Assembly: GCA_009599575.1 (NCBI GenBank)
Contig: VWND01000012.1
Location: forward strand, 248,001 to 312,000
Origin: Blumeriella jaapii
Taxonomy: Eukaryota > Ascomycota > Leotiomycetes > Helotiales > Drepanopezizaceae
Length of the DNA: 64,000 bases
Direction: 5' to 3'
Shown: one piece after another, positions 1-12,400 of the stretch
How positions within the stretch are numbered: the stretch's first letter is position 1
Layout of the letters: every line of letters starts with the position of its first letter
Made by a program: the position numbers and the translations under genes
The notes under the pieces: model-generated
Databases searched by the model: none
What the model saw: the letters and a program-made list of their open reading frames with translations, nothing else
Told to the model about the DNA's origin: nothing

Positions 1-2786
1 TTTAAAAACTTCGTTTTTTATAAAAATATCAAAGCGTTTAATTAACTACTTCGAAATATTGGAAATTTAAATTAATAAAAAAGTAAAAAAGCTGAAAAGC
101 TGCGAAAATCACGTCGGGTCGAAGCATAATAGCCGTATATAAAATTAAACCGACTTTTTTTTAATATTTTTTAATCTGCGAAAACGTGGCTACGCTTGGG
201 TTTTTAACAAATTCGCAAATTAAAAAAAGCGTATTTAAAAAGCGCCTTTTGCATACACTAAACTTCGTAGCGATTTTTTCGATATACGAATCGTAAAGCA
301 AAAAGATTTTCTTTTTTTATTTGTTTCGTAAAATACGAATTTCGAGAAAATAATTCAAATCTTTTATATTTGTAAGTTCGTAAACCTTTTTTAGGCCGAG
401 AATAATTTCGTCGGCTTTTAACGAATAAAAAACGTGATATAAAATTTAAATATCGTCGACGTAAAACGCCACGTATACGCTCCGCACTTCGTTAGCGAAT
501 ATATAAAGCTTTTCGCCTATTAATTCGAATTTTAATTTTCTTAAAATATTAGCAAATTCGCCGTATTATAAAATTAAAAAATCTTTTAATTTATATAAAG
601 CTCGGTCTAGCTATACCATTATACCTGGCTGTTTAAATTTATTAAGCAAATAATACGTAATTGACTTACTTTTGGAATTTCGTTTTACATTAACGAATAT
701 ATTAATTATATCGAATTATTTGATTTTCAGATCGAAATAAGCCGCCAACGTTATAACCGTTCGGAAAAAACGGGCTGCGAATATAGCTGCGTATATAAAA
801 AAAATTAAAGCTTCGTTTTAAAAATCTTTTCTTACGACTAGTTTCGATTTGCACCGCTGCAATTCGCCTAAGCTATTTGTTTTGTATATAAAAATTTATT
901 TAAATAAAATAAGCTTTATAGTTTTATTCTTTTTAATAATTTTTCAGCACTTTTTAGTTTTTAAGTTTTTGATTTCGGTCTTTGCTCCTTTTTTAAACTG
1001 CTTTCTTATCTAATAGTTTTTCAATTCGTTTTAGTTTTTTAAAGTTTTCGGTAAATTATCCCGATATTGTTTTTGATCGGAAAATTAAATATTTTTTACC
1101 GACTTTTTTTCTATCGAAGCCGCCACCACTGCGTGGACAGCCTGAAAATCTTTTTTATCCATCTAAATCGGCTCGTTTATCCAAAACGTATAAACGAACT
1201 CGTCGATTTGTTATTTAATAAATAAAACCATTGATTAAAAGATTTCGCATACCGTAGCGTATATTTCCGGTTTATCCGGCCAGTATAAAATGGAATTTGT
1301 ACGATTTCGTTTAATAATTTCTGAAATCAATTGTTTTTTATCGCTTATCGGAAACTTCGATTTATTTCTTTTATTTCTTTTGAATAATGCTTTTTTTTAG
1401 TAGTCAGTTTTAAAAAAGCTTTCAAAAGCAAACGTTCAGATGGCTGTTTTATTTTAAATCGATCTGGCGCCTGATTTGCCGGGCGATAGCTTTTAATTAT
1501 AATTTAAAAAATTGAATTGCGCGCTTTTTCGTATAAAGCCATTTTTATATCCGCGCCGAAAAATCTTTTAAAGCTTTGCTCTGCTTTATCCTGTTCTACA
1601 ATAATAAGCTTTGCTAATCTGTTATTTTTTTTTAGATTTTTATAATTTTTTAACGCTTTTATCGCGTCGGTCAAAATGTTTCGGATATGCTTTGCATACT
1701 TCCGATTAATAATTAATTTTAAAAATTAAAACTGGTCGGTAATAATTTTATCGAAAAACTTTTATAAAAAACTATCACCCTCGAGCTTTAAACGTCTAAA
1801 TCGATCGTAAAAAAAAGCTCGATCGCTTCGACCTTTATTAAATCTTTCATTTCCGAAAATTTAGATTTTTTTAAAATATTTAAATCCATTAATATTAAAA
1901 TATTTTTCTTTTTTATCGTAAACTTTAAAGATTTATTAAAAAAGCCTGAAATAGATTTTGGTCCTGATAGCGGCTCCGGTGAAAAAAAACTTCCATTTCC
2001 TTTTGTAAAATCTAAAAGTTGCTCGTTTTATAATAATAGCTTTTTTTTTGTATTATTTCTTTTTCAGCATACCGAGTTTTGCTGGTCTGCGCCGCTATTA
2101 AAACCGTCCGCTAATATCTGATACTCAGCGTTTTAAGCTTTTTTGTTTTCCGCGTTTTCGATAAACTTTACGGTTTTTTGAAACTTTAGTTTAATTATAA
2201 AACTTGGACTTTCAGCCTCCGAAAAATAAAACTTGAATTCGTTAAATATTACGTTTCGGCTCGTAATTATACGCATTAGCTGAAGCATCCAGATTTTGTA
2301 AATATTAAAAGCGCTATATTTAATTAAATATCCGATATATTCTTTCGAAAAAATCTTAAATTTTCTTTTATATTTTATAATCTTCCGATTTTTTATTATT
2401 AAATACGTACGAATTCCGTACGCATAAACTTTACTTTAATTTGGTCTGAAATCGGCCGTACGCGCTTTTATAATAGCAAAATCGTAATACCGAAAATATT
2501 ATTTAAACCAACTATGCAAAACTTTATTTAAAAACTTAAATTATTTTTTCGCAAACGGCGATATATTATATAAATGCGCTACTATTTTTATCGTTTCGGG
2601 CCAAAAAAAAATTGAAAGTTTTATTCTAATTTTTATTTTTATCGAACGCTTAATTATTTTTTTTTTTGCTTATTCGATCGAGCCGTTTAGCTGATATACG
2701 TAAAATAAAATTAATTCCAAATCGATATTTTCGCGCTTCGCTTATTTCTGATATTTCGAAATAGTGTTTTTATTTTGAAATTACCG
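1..2786 (-). pseudogene. Copia pol, 3' part: end of integrase plus reverse transcriptase
   Basis: Minus-strand translation gives the integrase C-terminal region around 2700-2550 (segment FWPETI, then VAHLYNISPFAK, matching the WPE...LLNRTP region of Copia integrases). RT follows at about 1000-1: KSKLVVR near 830, the FDIINIFVN region that matches DVKNAFLNG near 700, and AFYVDDI near 455 containing the catalytic YVDD. Toward position 1 the GI...LLYTAIMLRPDV segment typical of the RT to RNase H connection is legible. Several TAA/TAG codons interrupt it, most explained by CAA/CAG/TGG decay. The gene continues beyond the left edge (RNase H, 3' LTR). Family assignment is firm; the frame is not intact. 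Confidence 0.85.
2782..2786. repeat. 5-bp target site duplication taccg (left) of family 2 element
   Basis: The five bases taccg just left of the family 2 LTR at 2787 recur at 21420-21424 directly after the other LTR. This proves that the two LTRs 18 kb apart bound a single insertion. Confidence 0.9.
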
Positions 2787-3199
2787 TGTAAGGATTGAAA
2801 GGCAGGGAAACACTAGTTCAGATAATAGAGCTTAGATAAGGTTGGATTGATAGTCAGACTGATTTCTACCTTTTACATTTCTAGTAGAAGGCGTGTATAA
2901 GTACAAAAAAAGAAATGGAACTTTCGAGAAAAGTATTTTTTAAAAAACCAGGCGAATCCCATTTAGTATACTTTTCCAGCCTTTATCCCGATCTTTTTTT
3001 ATCCTTTTTAATATAACTTTAATAACTGATTTTTTAGCAATTATTCCTATAAAATATTTTACTTAAATATTATTTTCAGCCTTTACAATACTATCCGGCC
3101 CCTACGGCCTATTCGCAAAAAATACTATTCGAGAATTAATAAAAAGCAAAAGGTTTTGGCGGATTATTTGATTTATATACGTAATATTAATTCCTGATA
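2787..3199 (-). repeat. Family 2 LTR (3' LTR), 413 bp
   Basis: It aligns end to end with 21007-21419. It starts TGTAAGG and ends CTGATA, where the partner keeps CTGACA. The outer (left) 130 bases keep CpA and TpG sites that are lost in the partner, while the inner (right) part is heavily C-to-T changed. Confidence 0.92.
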
Positions 3200-3433
3200 T
3201 TATCTCTTTTTTTAAGCTTTTGATTCCCAAAAGCGATTGATTTCTTTATGCGTATGCTTTCGTATATAATATACGTTACGCCTTCGAAATAACGTACGGT
3301 CTTTTCCGCTTTTGATCGTAAATTATAGCTGTTTTTTTCGCTTTCGGTCGTAAATTATGGCTGTTTTGCTGTTTTGTTTTTTTTGTTTTCGGTAGCGCTT
3401 CGCATTTTCGTTAAAAAGGCTTTTTTTCTTAAA

Positions 3434-4138
3434 ATGGCCGCCATTTTCCTGCTTAACTTTTTTTTCTTTTTTATTTTTATTTTTTCGTCAGCTTTTTTTT
3501 ATTTTAATCAATTGCTTTTCGCCGCGTTCGCCGCGAATTTTTAAAATACTTTTGATTTTTATTTGCTTTCGGTACGCCCGCTTAATTTTACGCGAAAGCA
3601 TTATAGCGGACTTTTTATTCTTTTGCGTTTTCGAGCTTCTTAGCGTAAAATGCAACCGCTGTAAAGCTTCGCATATTTACTGCTTTTTTATAAATCCTTT
3701 AAATTTTTATTCGAATTCGCTTTTAATTAGCTACAAATTTCTGCCGCACGCGCTATCGAAGCGCAAACTTTTTTCGCGGGCTTTAACGATTTTATAAATC
3801 GTTTCGACGCTGCTATCGCCGCTGCCGTTTTTTCTTTTTTTGCTGCCAAAGTCAAAACTTTTACTAAAACTTTTATTAATTTTATTATTTACGACGCTTA
3901 TATAAATCGTTTAAAAAAAGATAACGCTTCGGCTTTTATAATAATCGAAGGTCGTACGAATCGCGCCGCGGCTCGGATTGCCGCTGCTGCTACTGCGTCC
4001 GTTTTTGCCGGTTTAGCGGCTGCTGCTATTTTAAAAACTTTAGCTGCGCCGGCCCTTTTATTTAACGACGCTAATATAAAGCGTATTTTCCGACGTTTCG
4101 AAAACGTCGCTCGGATTTATTTTAACCAATTAAATTAA
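3434..4138 (+). pseudogene. Unknown Ala-rich frame, opposite strand to family 2 element
   Basis: A plus-strand frame starts at an ATGGCCGCC context (3434) and runs 234 codons to TAA at 4136. Inside it there are only four stops, at 3542, 3641, 3662 and 3728, all TAA or TAG, so all could be former CAA/CAG codons. From 3731 to 4135 it is fully open. The N-terminus is very hydrophobic (possible signal or membrane segment). The later part is alanine-rich, with segments such as AAARIAAAATASVFAGLAAA and a basic stretch KRIFRRFENVARIYF. If the TAA at 4136 was also CAA, the frame continues further. A second open piece follows an intron-like tttttttag near 4258 and ends at about 4336 (KKNSDNDKKKNNDKNKLA). 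It lies between pol and the 3' LTR, antisense to pol. I do not recognise the product. It could also be a captured host fragment. Confidence 0.45.
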
Positions 4139-4339
4139 ATTTTGAATTTTCACGAAAATATCGTAGTTGCAATTTAAAATTCGATTACGGCTATCGTAAA
4201 AACTTTAATTGAAATAAATCGAATATTTTGCGAATTCGTTTAATATTAATTTTTTTTAGCTTGCCGCTGCTTCTGAATTTAAAAAAAATAGCGATAACGA
4301 TAAAAAAAAAAATAACGATAAAAATAAATTAGCTTAACG

Positions 4340-4600
4340 GCGGTTCTAAGGTTTTCTAAATGTTTTTGTTTTTTTTTCTTTATTTTTACGACGCGCATTC
4401 GTTACTGCTCCGTTGCTATTATTTATCGTATTTTTTAAATATTCTTTTACAACTTTTTTTATATTCGTAAAATGGTTTTTTGGCTTTTACGAGTTTTCGC
4501 TTAGTAAATAACCCTTTTATCGCATTAAATAATATCGGCCCTTTTTTGTATTTTTATAAACCTGTATTAATTTAATTTCGTATTTTTCGGATTTTTAAAA
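4340..4600. other. AT-rich region between opposite-strand frame and family 2 integrase
   Basis: This stretch should hold the end of family 2 pol (region after the GPY/F module) and its 3' untranslated part. I see no clear domain, including no legible chromodomain. Confidence 0.3.
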
Positions 4601-6100
4601 TTTTATTATATTATTTTTTGGCTCGATATCGTTCCGACCCTGCCAAAGTTTTAATAAAAAAACGTAGAAAATATCGTAAATACGATATTAAAAAAGAAAC
4701 TCGAATTAGTAAGCTTGGCCGTGCTCGTATATAATTCGCTTGATTTTAAAAAATCCTAGATATTTATTTAAAAGCTTTCGAAAAAGTCGCAGCTATCGAA
4801 GGTTTTTGGTCGATAATAATATTTTATCGCTTATTTGAAATCTAATCTTTTTATATTTAGCGTCGTAAAACCTTTTATAATTCGCGTTGGCTTTTTTTAG
4901 CTTTTTACTAAATATTTCTTTTTTTTTTTGTAATATTTTAATTCGTTTTTCCGCTAACGATACTCTTTTTTCTACGACGTCGCTTTCGACGTTGCTGCCA
5001 AGTTTTGGATAAAAGCCGTATAATATGCGAAAAAAAGTAAAATCCGTAAAAGCGTATATCGAATTATTATACGTAAATTCGGCTAAAGCAAGCTTCGTAG
5101 CTTAATCGTTTTATCGATAATCGCAGTACGTGCGAAAGTAAAATTCTAAAATTTGATTTTAACGTTTCGTTTGGCCATTTGTTTAAAAATAAAAAGCGGT
5201 GTTTAATCGACGTCGTATTTATAAATAAAATATTACTGAAAACCAGAATTTATTAGTGAAAACTGACCCTCTATTTATAATAATTTTTTTAAAACAGCTA
5301 AAATCTTTGTAAACGTGTTATATAAATATTTTAATTAAATCTAAAGCTAAAATCGTTTTTTATATCGGTATATATTTCGATAGCTTCGTATATCGGTTTA
5401 TTATAACAAATATCGAATCGTAAATACGATTTCGTTTTTTGCTAAAAAATAAATCCGTAATAAAATTTATAATTATCTTTTTCTAAAGTTTCGTAAAAAT
5501 CGAAAAAAAAGCTAATTCGCTATAAAATCGGTGCTTTCTAAGCTTGCTTTTCTGACACTTTTCATACGTATTAACGTAACGCTTTACGTCGCTTCGTAAA
5601 CCAGGCCAGAAAAACTTTTTTTCGACCAGTTTTAGCGTTCGCCGAAAGTTTTAATAGCCGGCGGTCGGATCGTTGTAATTAATTTTTAATATTTCGCTTT
5701 TAATAACGTTTTTATTCGAAATATACGCATATTTTTTATAACGTAATAATTCATTTTAGCTTATACGCTAATATTTTTCGAACCCGGCTCGATTGCTTTG
5801 CGAAGCCGATTCGTACGTTTTTTATAATACAAAAAAATCAAATTTTTGCAATTTAAAAATAATTTTGTAAATCGGTTTTGCTAGCTCGTTATTAGCCGTT
5901 TCGGATTATAATAATACAGCGGCTACGCTTCGTAGTATATATTATTTGCAATTAATAATATCAGCAAAAAACAATCCGGCGAAAAAGCTTTTTATTTAAC
6001 TTTTTCCCGCTTGCTTTTTATTTTCTGATCTCGTTAACAAAAGCTCCGAATATTTATCGGCGCGAAATAATTTATATTCCGATTTTAAACGTGTTTTTAT
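4600..6100 (-). pseudogene. Family 2 integrase
   Basis: Minus-strand reading shows the zinc-binding H2C2 region at about 5700-5535: FFWPGLRSDVKRYVNTYEKC, with C..C. The integrase core follows near 5440-5300: segment DLFFSKKRNRIYDSIFVIIN resembles the first catalytic Asp region of Ty3/Gypsy integrases, D(L/F)PPSKKRGR..DSI.VIVDR. A C-terminal GPY/F-like module lies near 4800-4650: KYLGFFKIKRIIYEHGQAY, where GFF is expected from GPF after RIP. Frame changes and TAA/TAG codons are frequent. Its place directly after RNase H supports the assignment. Confidence 0.75.
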
Positions 6101-6299
6101 TGCGAAAAACATTTTAAAATTTCTCAAATAAGCTAATTTTAGCTTACGATGCAGCGTAAGCAACTGTTCGTTATTTTTTTTTAAATTTTTTTTTAAATTT
6201 GGCCGGCGGAAAAAATTATCCGCCGGATTAAAAACTTTTGTTTTATATTCGATTGCAAAATCGTATTTAGCTAGCTCGTCGGTCCATTTCGCTTAGCGT

Positions 6300-6977
6300 C
6301 CGTTTAAACGTTTTTTCGTAAAAAAGTATTTCAAATTGTAATAATTTGTACGTATAATAATAACGTCGAAAGCGCTACGTAAATATTAGCTCTATTATTT
6401 AAAAGCGTAAATTATAATTATTAGTTCAGCGTCGTAAACTTCGTATTTTTGTTTTATAAAAAAAAACTTTTTCGAATAATATACGATAAAATATCAACGT
6501 GTTTTCGTATTTTTTCCGAATAATTAAAATAATATTCCGCTTATAGCGAATTTCGAAGCGTTTGTTTCGATTTGAATTTTTAATCGAAAGTCGAAATAGC
6601 GTAAAATCGGTGCTTAGCAAAACTTTTCTTTTAAAAGTAAAAAAGCGAGCTTCGCTTCGAATAAAAAACGAAAAAAGCCCGATATTTTTTCTCGTTGCAT
6701 TTTTTTTTAAAAAATCTGTAATAAATCGGCAAAGTTTAGCGTAGTTTTTAATAAAACGTTTGTAAAAATTAATAAAACCCAAAAACACTTAAATATTTCG
6801 CTACGTAATAAAAAAAGGCTATTTCCGAATACTATTTATTTTCCTTAGATTTATTTTAATTTTCGTAAAAATAACAACGAAGCCTAAAAACTCAACCGTA
6901 TTCGTATCGAAAGCATATTTTTTTAAATTTTCGTAAAATTTGTTAATACGAAGTTTTTCGAAAACTTTTTTTACCGC
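6300..6977 (-). pseudogene. Family 2 RT C-terminal part and RNase H (continues from 18258)
   Basis: An open minus-strand stretch at 6788-6426 begins FLGFINFYKRFIKNYAKLC, the classic FLG..NFYRRFI connection motif after the Ty3/Gypsy RT. An RNase H start follows (TFKRKVLLSTDFTLF, where LETDAS is expected), then the KRNIILIIRKKYENT region matching NY...ELLAIV. Position 6977 is the left edge of nested copy A. The upstream part of this gene resumes at 18258, and the joined frame reads through the RT catalytic region. No ancestral function survives, because the domain carries substitutions and stops. Confidence 0.85.
6974..6977. repeat. 4-bp target site duplication ccgc of copy A
   Basis: The same four bases ccgc follow the right LTR at 18258-18261. 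Removing copy A and one ccgc rejoins the family 2 RT frame exactly. Confidence 0.85.
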
Positions 6978-7244
6978 TGTAAAACGGTGATACCTTGTAT
7001 TGATGGGAGTTGGTAGTTTTAGCTATAGTCGATGCATAGACCCCTCCGAGACCCCCTGCTATTGACTATTTTCAACAGGTATAAAAGCAAGGCACCCTTT
7101 TAGATAGTACCATAGGCACGCAGTCTAATTTATATCTTCATTTATTTTTCTTTTCTTTTTTTCAGTCTTTTTTAAGGATTTCCTAGATTATTTTACCTAC
7201 CGACATATGGCCGTATCAGTCTGGTTTTCTTACCTACTTTTATA
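6978..7244 (+). repeat. Family 1 copy A, 5' LTR (267 bp)
   Basis: It starts TGTAAAACGG and ends TTTTATA (CA decayed to TA). The outer 100 bases are almost unmutated compared with the 3' LTR, while the inner end is mutated. Confidence 0.95.
7080..7086 (+). promoter_or_regulatory. TATA box in family 1 LTR
   Basis: TATAAAA follows a conserved caacagg. The same motif at the same LTR offset is seen in copies C (38070-38076) and F (61733-61739), so it probably drove element transcription from the 5' LTR. Confidence 0.6.
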
Positions 7245-7246
7245 TT

Positions 7247-7273
7247 TAATGATTTACGCAAGGATTTAAACTT
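7247..7273 (+). other. Primer binding site of family 1 (RIP-altered in copy A)
   Basis: Two bases after the LTR, the least mutated copy (F, 61900) reads TGGTGATTTACGC, then AGAGATT. TGG pairs with the universal CCA end, and the stretch resembles the complement of a tRNA acceptor stem plus T arm (GATTCAAAC-like in copy C). In copy A the TGG has become TAA. The tRNA species was not identified. Confidence 0.55.
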
Positions 7274-7370
7274 CGGTATTTCGTTTTTATATATTCGCCG
7301 ATGCATTTTTCAAATTCGCAATTAAAATCGATTTCGATATTTCGCTATTACGGCTTAAAAAACTTTTCAT

Positions 7371-9430
7371 ATAGTATTATTCGCAGCTGCATTATATAAA
7401 AAACCTTTAATAGCTTTTTTTATTTTGCGTATAATTATTAGATTACAAAAGTGTAATATATTTTAAAAACGTTTGAAATTACGGTCAGGCAATCTTGGAC
7501 CGTGCGAAATTCAAAGCTCGAAAATCGCTTTTTTGTTTAAAAATAATAAATCGAATATTAGTTTATACGCTTCGACCGCTGCGCTCGGCCTTTTTGAATT
7601 AAATCTCTTTTGGTTAAACGCTTGGCGAAAACTCAACCTTTTGATTTTACGCTTTATAATTGCGGCAATTACAATTTGCGGCTTTTTATTAAAAATAATA
7701 AAAAAATGGCTGTACGTGCATTGGTTTGAGCCACGAAATATCGAAACCGTAAATCATACAGCAATATTATATTAATCCAGTTAATTTACCAAAAAACAAG
7801 TTTTTTAACACGCTATTCAAATATTTGAACGCAATTTTATTTTATTTAATTTTTTCAGAAAACACAAAAACCTTTTTGATAGCTCCTTTATTAAAAACGA
7901 TTTTTTTTATATTAAAAATCTTTAATCTGCAACTTTAGAAAACACTTATTCGTTTAATTCAAACCTTACTAATATTTTCGTTAATATTATAAATAACGAC
8001 GCTTTTCGTTTTTTTATGCGAGGCCGTATACTTTTCTCTGGCTCCTTTAATACATTTTTATTTAATGGCGCCAATATTACCGATTTTATCGAGAAATATA
8101 AAAAAACCTGTAAAAATTTCGGAGTTTCTAAAACTAAAATATTCGATAAACTTTTTCGCTATTATAACCTAATTATCAAAAATATTATTAAATCGATAAA
8201 TAAATAAAAAACTATTAGAGTTCGAAACTGGCGTAAATTAATTAAAACTTTGAAATCGGAATTCCGAAATTACGATCGCTAGCAAATTCGCGATACTATC
8301 GCTTTTTTTAAATAATTTATTATAACAATTCGCTAAACTAAAGAACTCAAAGTTTATTATCGTATTTATACGAAGATCTTTAACGTTTTCGTTAACAAAA
8401 AGATTTTAAGCGAGGTTAAATAAAAAAGATTGTTTTTACTTGGCCTTTTAATTAGCATTCGCAACAAAATTATTAAGCATTTTAAAATTAATAAACAAAA
8501 CTCTGAAACTTTCGATTAGTATTTCAAATTTATAAAATTCGTTTTTAAACAAAATCAAAATAAACGTATTATCGAAGCTATAAACCAAAAGAAATTTCCC
8601 TTTTCCACCTACAAAAAGGACGTGGAAGCTTTAATGCAGGAATATATCCAGCTATTAAAAATTATCGAAATCGCTAAAAAACAGCCAGTTATTATACTAT
8701 TCAATTGTTTTGCAAAACTTATAGGCTTGGAAAAACTTAATAAAAATATCGAAACTTTCGTATTAAAATTTACCGACATTAAGATTTAAAAATTTTAAAG
8801 TAAAGTCGAAGATTTTATACAATAGCAAAAGAAACTTTTTTACGTTAACTCGGATAATAAAAACGATTAAAATAACTTTTATAATAATAACTTTTTTTAA
8901 AATGCGCGAAGCGATCAGCTTCGCTAAGCCACTGTAAAAGTAATAGCTGTCCAATGGCAACTTTTTCGTATTAGCGATCAAAATCAGCGAAACATTAATT
9001 ATAATAACGATTATCAAAGGAAAAAAAAAAATCAGCGCGGAAATTAAAATCGCGGCTATTAAAATAATAAAAGTAATTATTAAAAAAAACCTCGTGGCCC
9101 TAAGTATAGGTTTTATAATAATAGAGAAATTTACTGCGAAAAACCTTATATTCGCTTAGAATGCAAAACATTCAATTTTTGTATAAATAATGGTATCTGC
9201 CATATTAATAAATACGGAGCGATTTGCTTCGGCCCGACGGAAGCAGAAATAGGTTTTTTTAATAAAACTGAAAATCAAAGCTGATTAAACATTATTCGCT
9301 TAAAAGTAAAAGGTACGGAATGAAACGACTGCTTGAAAAACAAAAAAGATGCGAAAACGATTTTTATTAGTAAAAGAAAAAAAAATATTTTAAAAGGCGT
9401 ATTAATCAAAAGAAAACCCTTACCTTAAGC
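7371..9430 (+). pseudogene. Family 1 copy A gag
   Basis: One frame runs from position 7371 (ATA here; the equivalent codon is ATG in copy C at 38361) through 7473-7775, which is fully open, past RIP-type TAA codons into the Gag core at 8016-8207 (MRGRILFSGSF... FIEKYKKTCKNFG). The N-terminal part has a hydrophobic helix, LLILRFIIAAITICGFLLKI, ending in basic residues. The core has the amphipathic helices of capsid-type Gag (KSEFRNYDR, LKVYYRIYTK, LLGLLISIRNKIIKHF). The C-terminal part is Cys/His-rich at about 9126-9240: YCEKPYIRLEC, then NFC, GIC, H and AIC, which suggests a zinc-binding nucleocapsid of unusual spacing. Pol follows in what seems to be another frame, but poly-A length changes make the exact junction uncertain. 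Confidence 0.7.
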
Positions 9431-12400
9431 GTAAGTGAAATTTAAGTATATAAATAGAAAATAAATACATATATTATTAATGCAAATATCGCATCTGCAA
9501 ATATTATGGCTGCATAATCAAGCCAGCGAATCATAAGGAAGCAAAATGCTTTTGTTCTATTCGCCAAACCAATTAATATAAAGAAAAACGTTAAAATCGA
9601 AAGGAAGAAAAATTTTAAAATTCGAAAAAAAACCGATAAAACTATTAGAAAAACGCTTATAATAAAAGAAATTAACGATAATATAAAAAATATCGATACC
9701 GATACTCCGGTTCAAATTATTTAAAAAATACCAGCTTTTAAACGCCCACCATTAATACGAAGCGAAAAATAAATCGACAAATATATCAGCCCCGAAGCCG
9801 TCGACGAAGCTATTAAAAAAATTATAAAACAAAAGATTAAATTAAAATTCAGCGATTTATTTAGCACAAAAAAAAAATTCGATAAAATTATTAATAAACA
9901 AATCCTTGCATTAAAAAAAAACGAAAAAATTAAAATTACCCGAGAAAAAAACGACCTCGAATTGGAAAAAAACTAAAAAAAAATTTATAATACCGCAGTT
10001 AATTTAGCCGATAGAAAAGAATCCTCGGAAAAAATCAGCTTTTTGGCCTTCGCCATAAAAACCCAAAAATCAAAACGACAAAACTGCTTTTATACAGTTA
10101 TAAAAGCATTAAAAATAAAAACAATACTTAAAAAAAATACGACCGCTTTCGCTCTACTCGACAATGGAACCGAAGTTAATTGCATAAACTAAAAAACAGC
10201 CGAAGCTAATAATATCCCGATTATTACCGATAAGCGAATAATTTATATTATCGTTAATAGAAATACGATTAAATTCGATAAAATTGTACGAAATATTAAA
10301 ATCGACGTTAAAAGTATTATTACTTATGAAAACTTTTTGATAATAAAAAAATGCTTTCACCTTATTATTTTTAAAATGCTTTGAATCTTGGAAAGCTTCG
10401 TCAGTTTTAAATACACCGAAAACGGTTAAATAAAAGCTTTTTTTTGGAATTGAAACCGATTTTTTTAAGATTAAATTACCGTCGCCGGCGATAAAATCTT
10501 TTTAATCGACGTTTTATCGGGAAACGAATAGCCGGCTTTGGTTTCAGAATAAACGCTGAGTTATAATAAAACCTGGAAAATATTCGGCTAAAAACATTTA
10601 CGTTATTAATCGAAATGGCATCGCGAATAAAATTGACTAATATTAATATTTTTAGCTATTAATTCGAAAATAAAAGTTCCGAAAATTTCGTTTTCGTATT
10701 AAACAAACCCGACTTATATATTCCACCTTTTTGTGTTAATATTAGCATTTTTTATAAGCGCAAAGCTAATAAAATACGATCCGTAAATCTTGGCGAATCC
10801 GGTGAAAATATTTCCGGAAAAATAAACGATTAGTTCGAAAAAAATAAAATAATAAAACCATTTTAATTAATTACTGGAAAACTCGAAAGACTTATTACCG
10901 GCCGATTTTCCAGCTTATTATCTGACAGCCGATTTATAAAAAAACGATTTGATAATTTAGCAATCGAAACTTAATTTTTGCTAAAAAAAAAAAAAGTTTT
11001 ATACGAAATTTTACGCAACCGGAAAAAGATTATAACTTTCGATTTTACCGAAATAAGCTAATTCAGTTTTAACGTTACGTTTTATATCGATATTAAAACC
11101 GTGTTTTACGAAGCTTAGCAAAAAAAGACTTTTTCTGTTTCCAAAGCCTTTTAGGATAAAATAGTCGAAATATTAAAAAAACGAATTAAGCAAAAAATCT
11201 TCGAATTCTGCCACGGCCCATATAAAAACAAATGGTTTATCGTTGCGAAAAAAAAAAAAAGCATTTACAAATTTATTATCGCAATCGTCGAAATAAATAA
11301 AATAACGATACGAAACGCTAACGTGCCATTTAACGTCGATTAATTTTCAAACGAATTCGCAAAACTGACGATCGCTTTCTTTTTCGATTTATTTTTCGGC
11401 TACGACTATTTAATATTTAATCTACGATTTCGAAATATAACGGCAATTTAAATTTTAATCGGTCTACTGCGTATAACGAGAGTATTTATAAAAGCTATCA
11501 ATTTAATCGCTTAATTCGTAAAAGTCGTATATAAAATTTTTATAATCTACATTTCTGACATCGCTCTTCTTTACGTTAACGACGTTGAAATAAAAAGCTC
11601 TAAATTATATTACAATAATAAAAAAATCCTTTCTGGAATTCGACGCTATATAATAAAACATATTTAAAATATCGATAAAATTATAGTCTGCTTCGAAAAA
11701 GCCAAAGCTACGATTGGCTTTCGATTAAAATTCTGCATATCCGAAATAAATATCGTTGGATATATAATTAATAACGCTGGCCGCTATTTTCAACGAAAAA
11801 AAATTAAAAAAATCTGCAAATAAAAAAGATATAAAAATATTACCGAAGCCAGAGCTTTTATTAGCGTTATGATTTATTACCGCAATTAAATCAAAAACTT
11901 TTTTTAAAAAGCTGCATCTATTTACGCTACGATAAAAAAAAAAGTCGATTTTGTTTAGAAAAAAAAATAAAACAAAATTATAAAAGTTTTTAAAAACGAT
12001 TTTTTATCGGCTTTATCGCTTATGCGGATCGATTATAATCTAAACGCAGGAAAAATTATTTTGACTGTCGACGCTAATATTTTCGATTAAAAAACTGTAT
12101 TGCAACAAATCGATAAAAATAAAAAACGGCACTTTTTACGATTCGAAAGCGGCTTATAATTTTTCGCGGAAGCATGCTACGACGCTATTAAACGAAAATA
12201 TCGAAGCGCTTTCAAAATAATAAAAAAAATAAAAAGCGAATTGTACGGCGTATATTTCATTTTGAAAACAAACGCAAAAGTTTTTGTCGATTAATTAAAC
12301 GAAAAAGCCAATAATTTATTAAAAGCGCTCGTTATTAATTGAATAGTTTAAATGCGATTTATGGACTTCGAAATTAAACATATTAAAAAAACAATTAATA

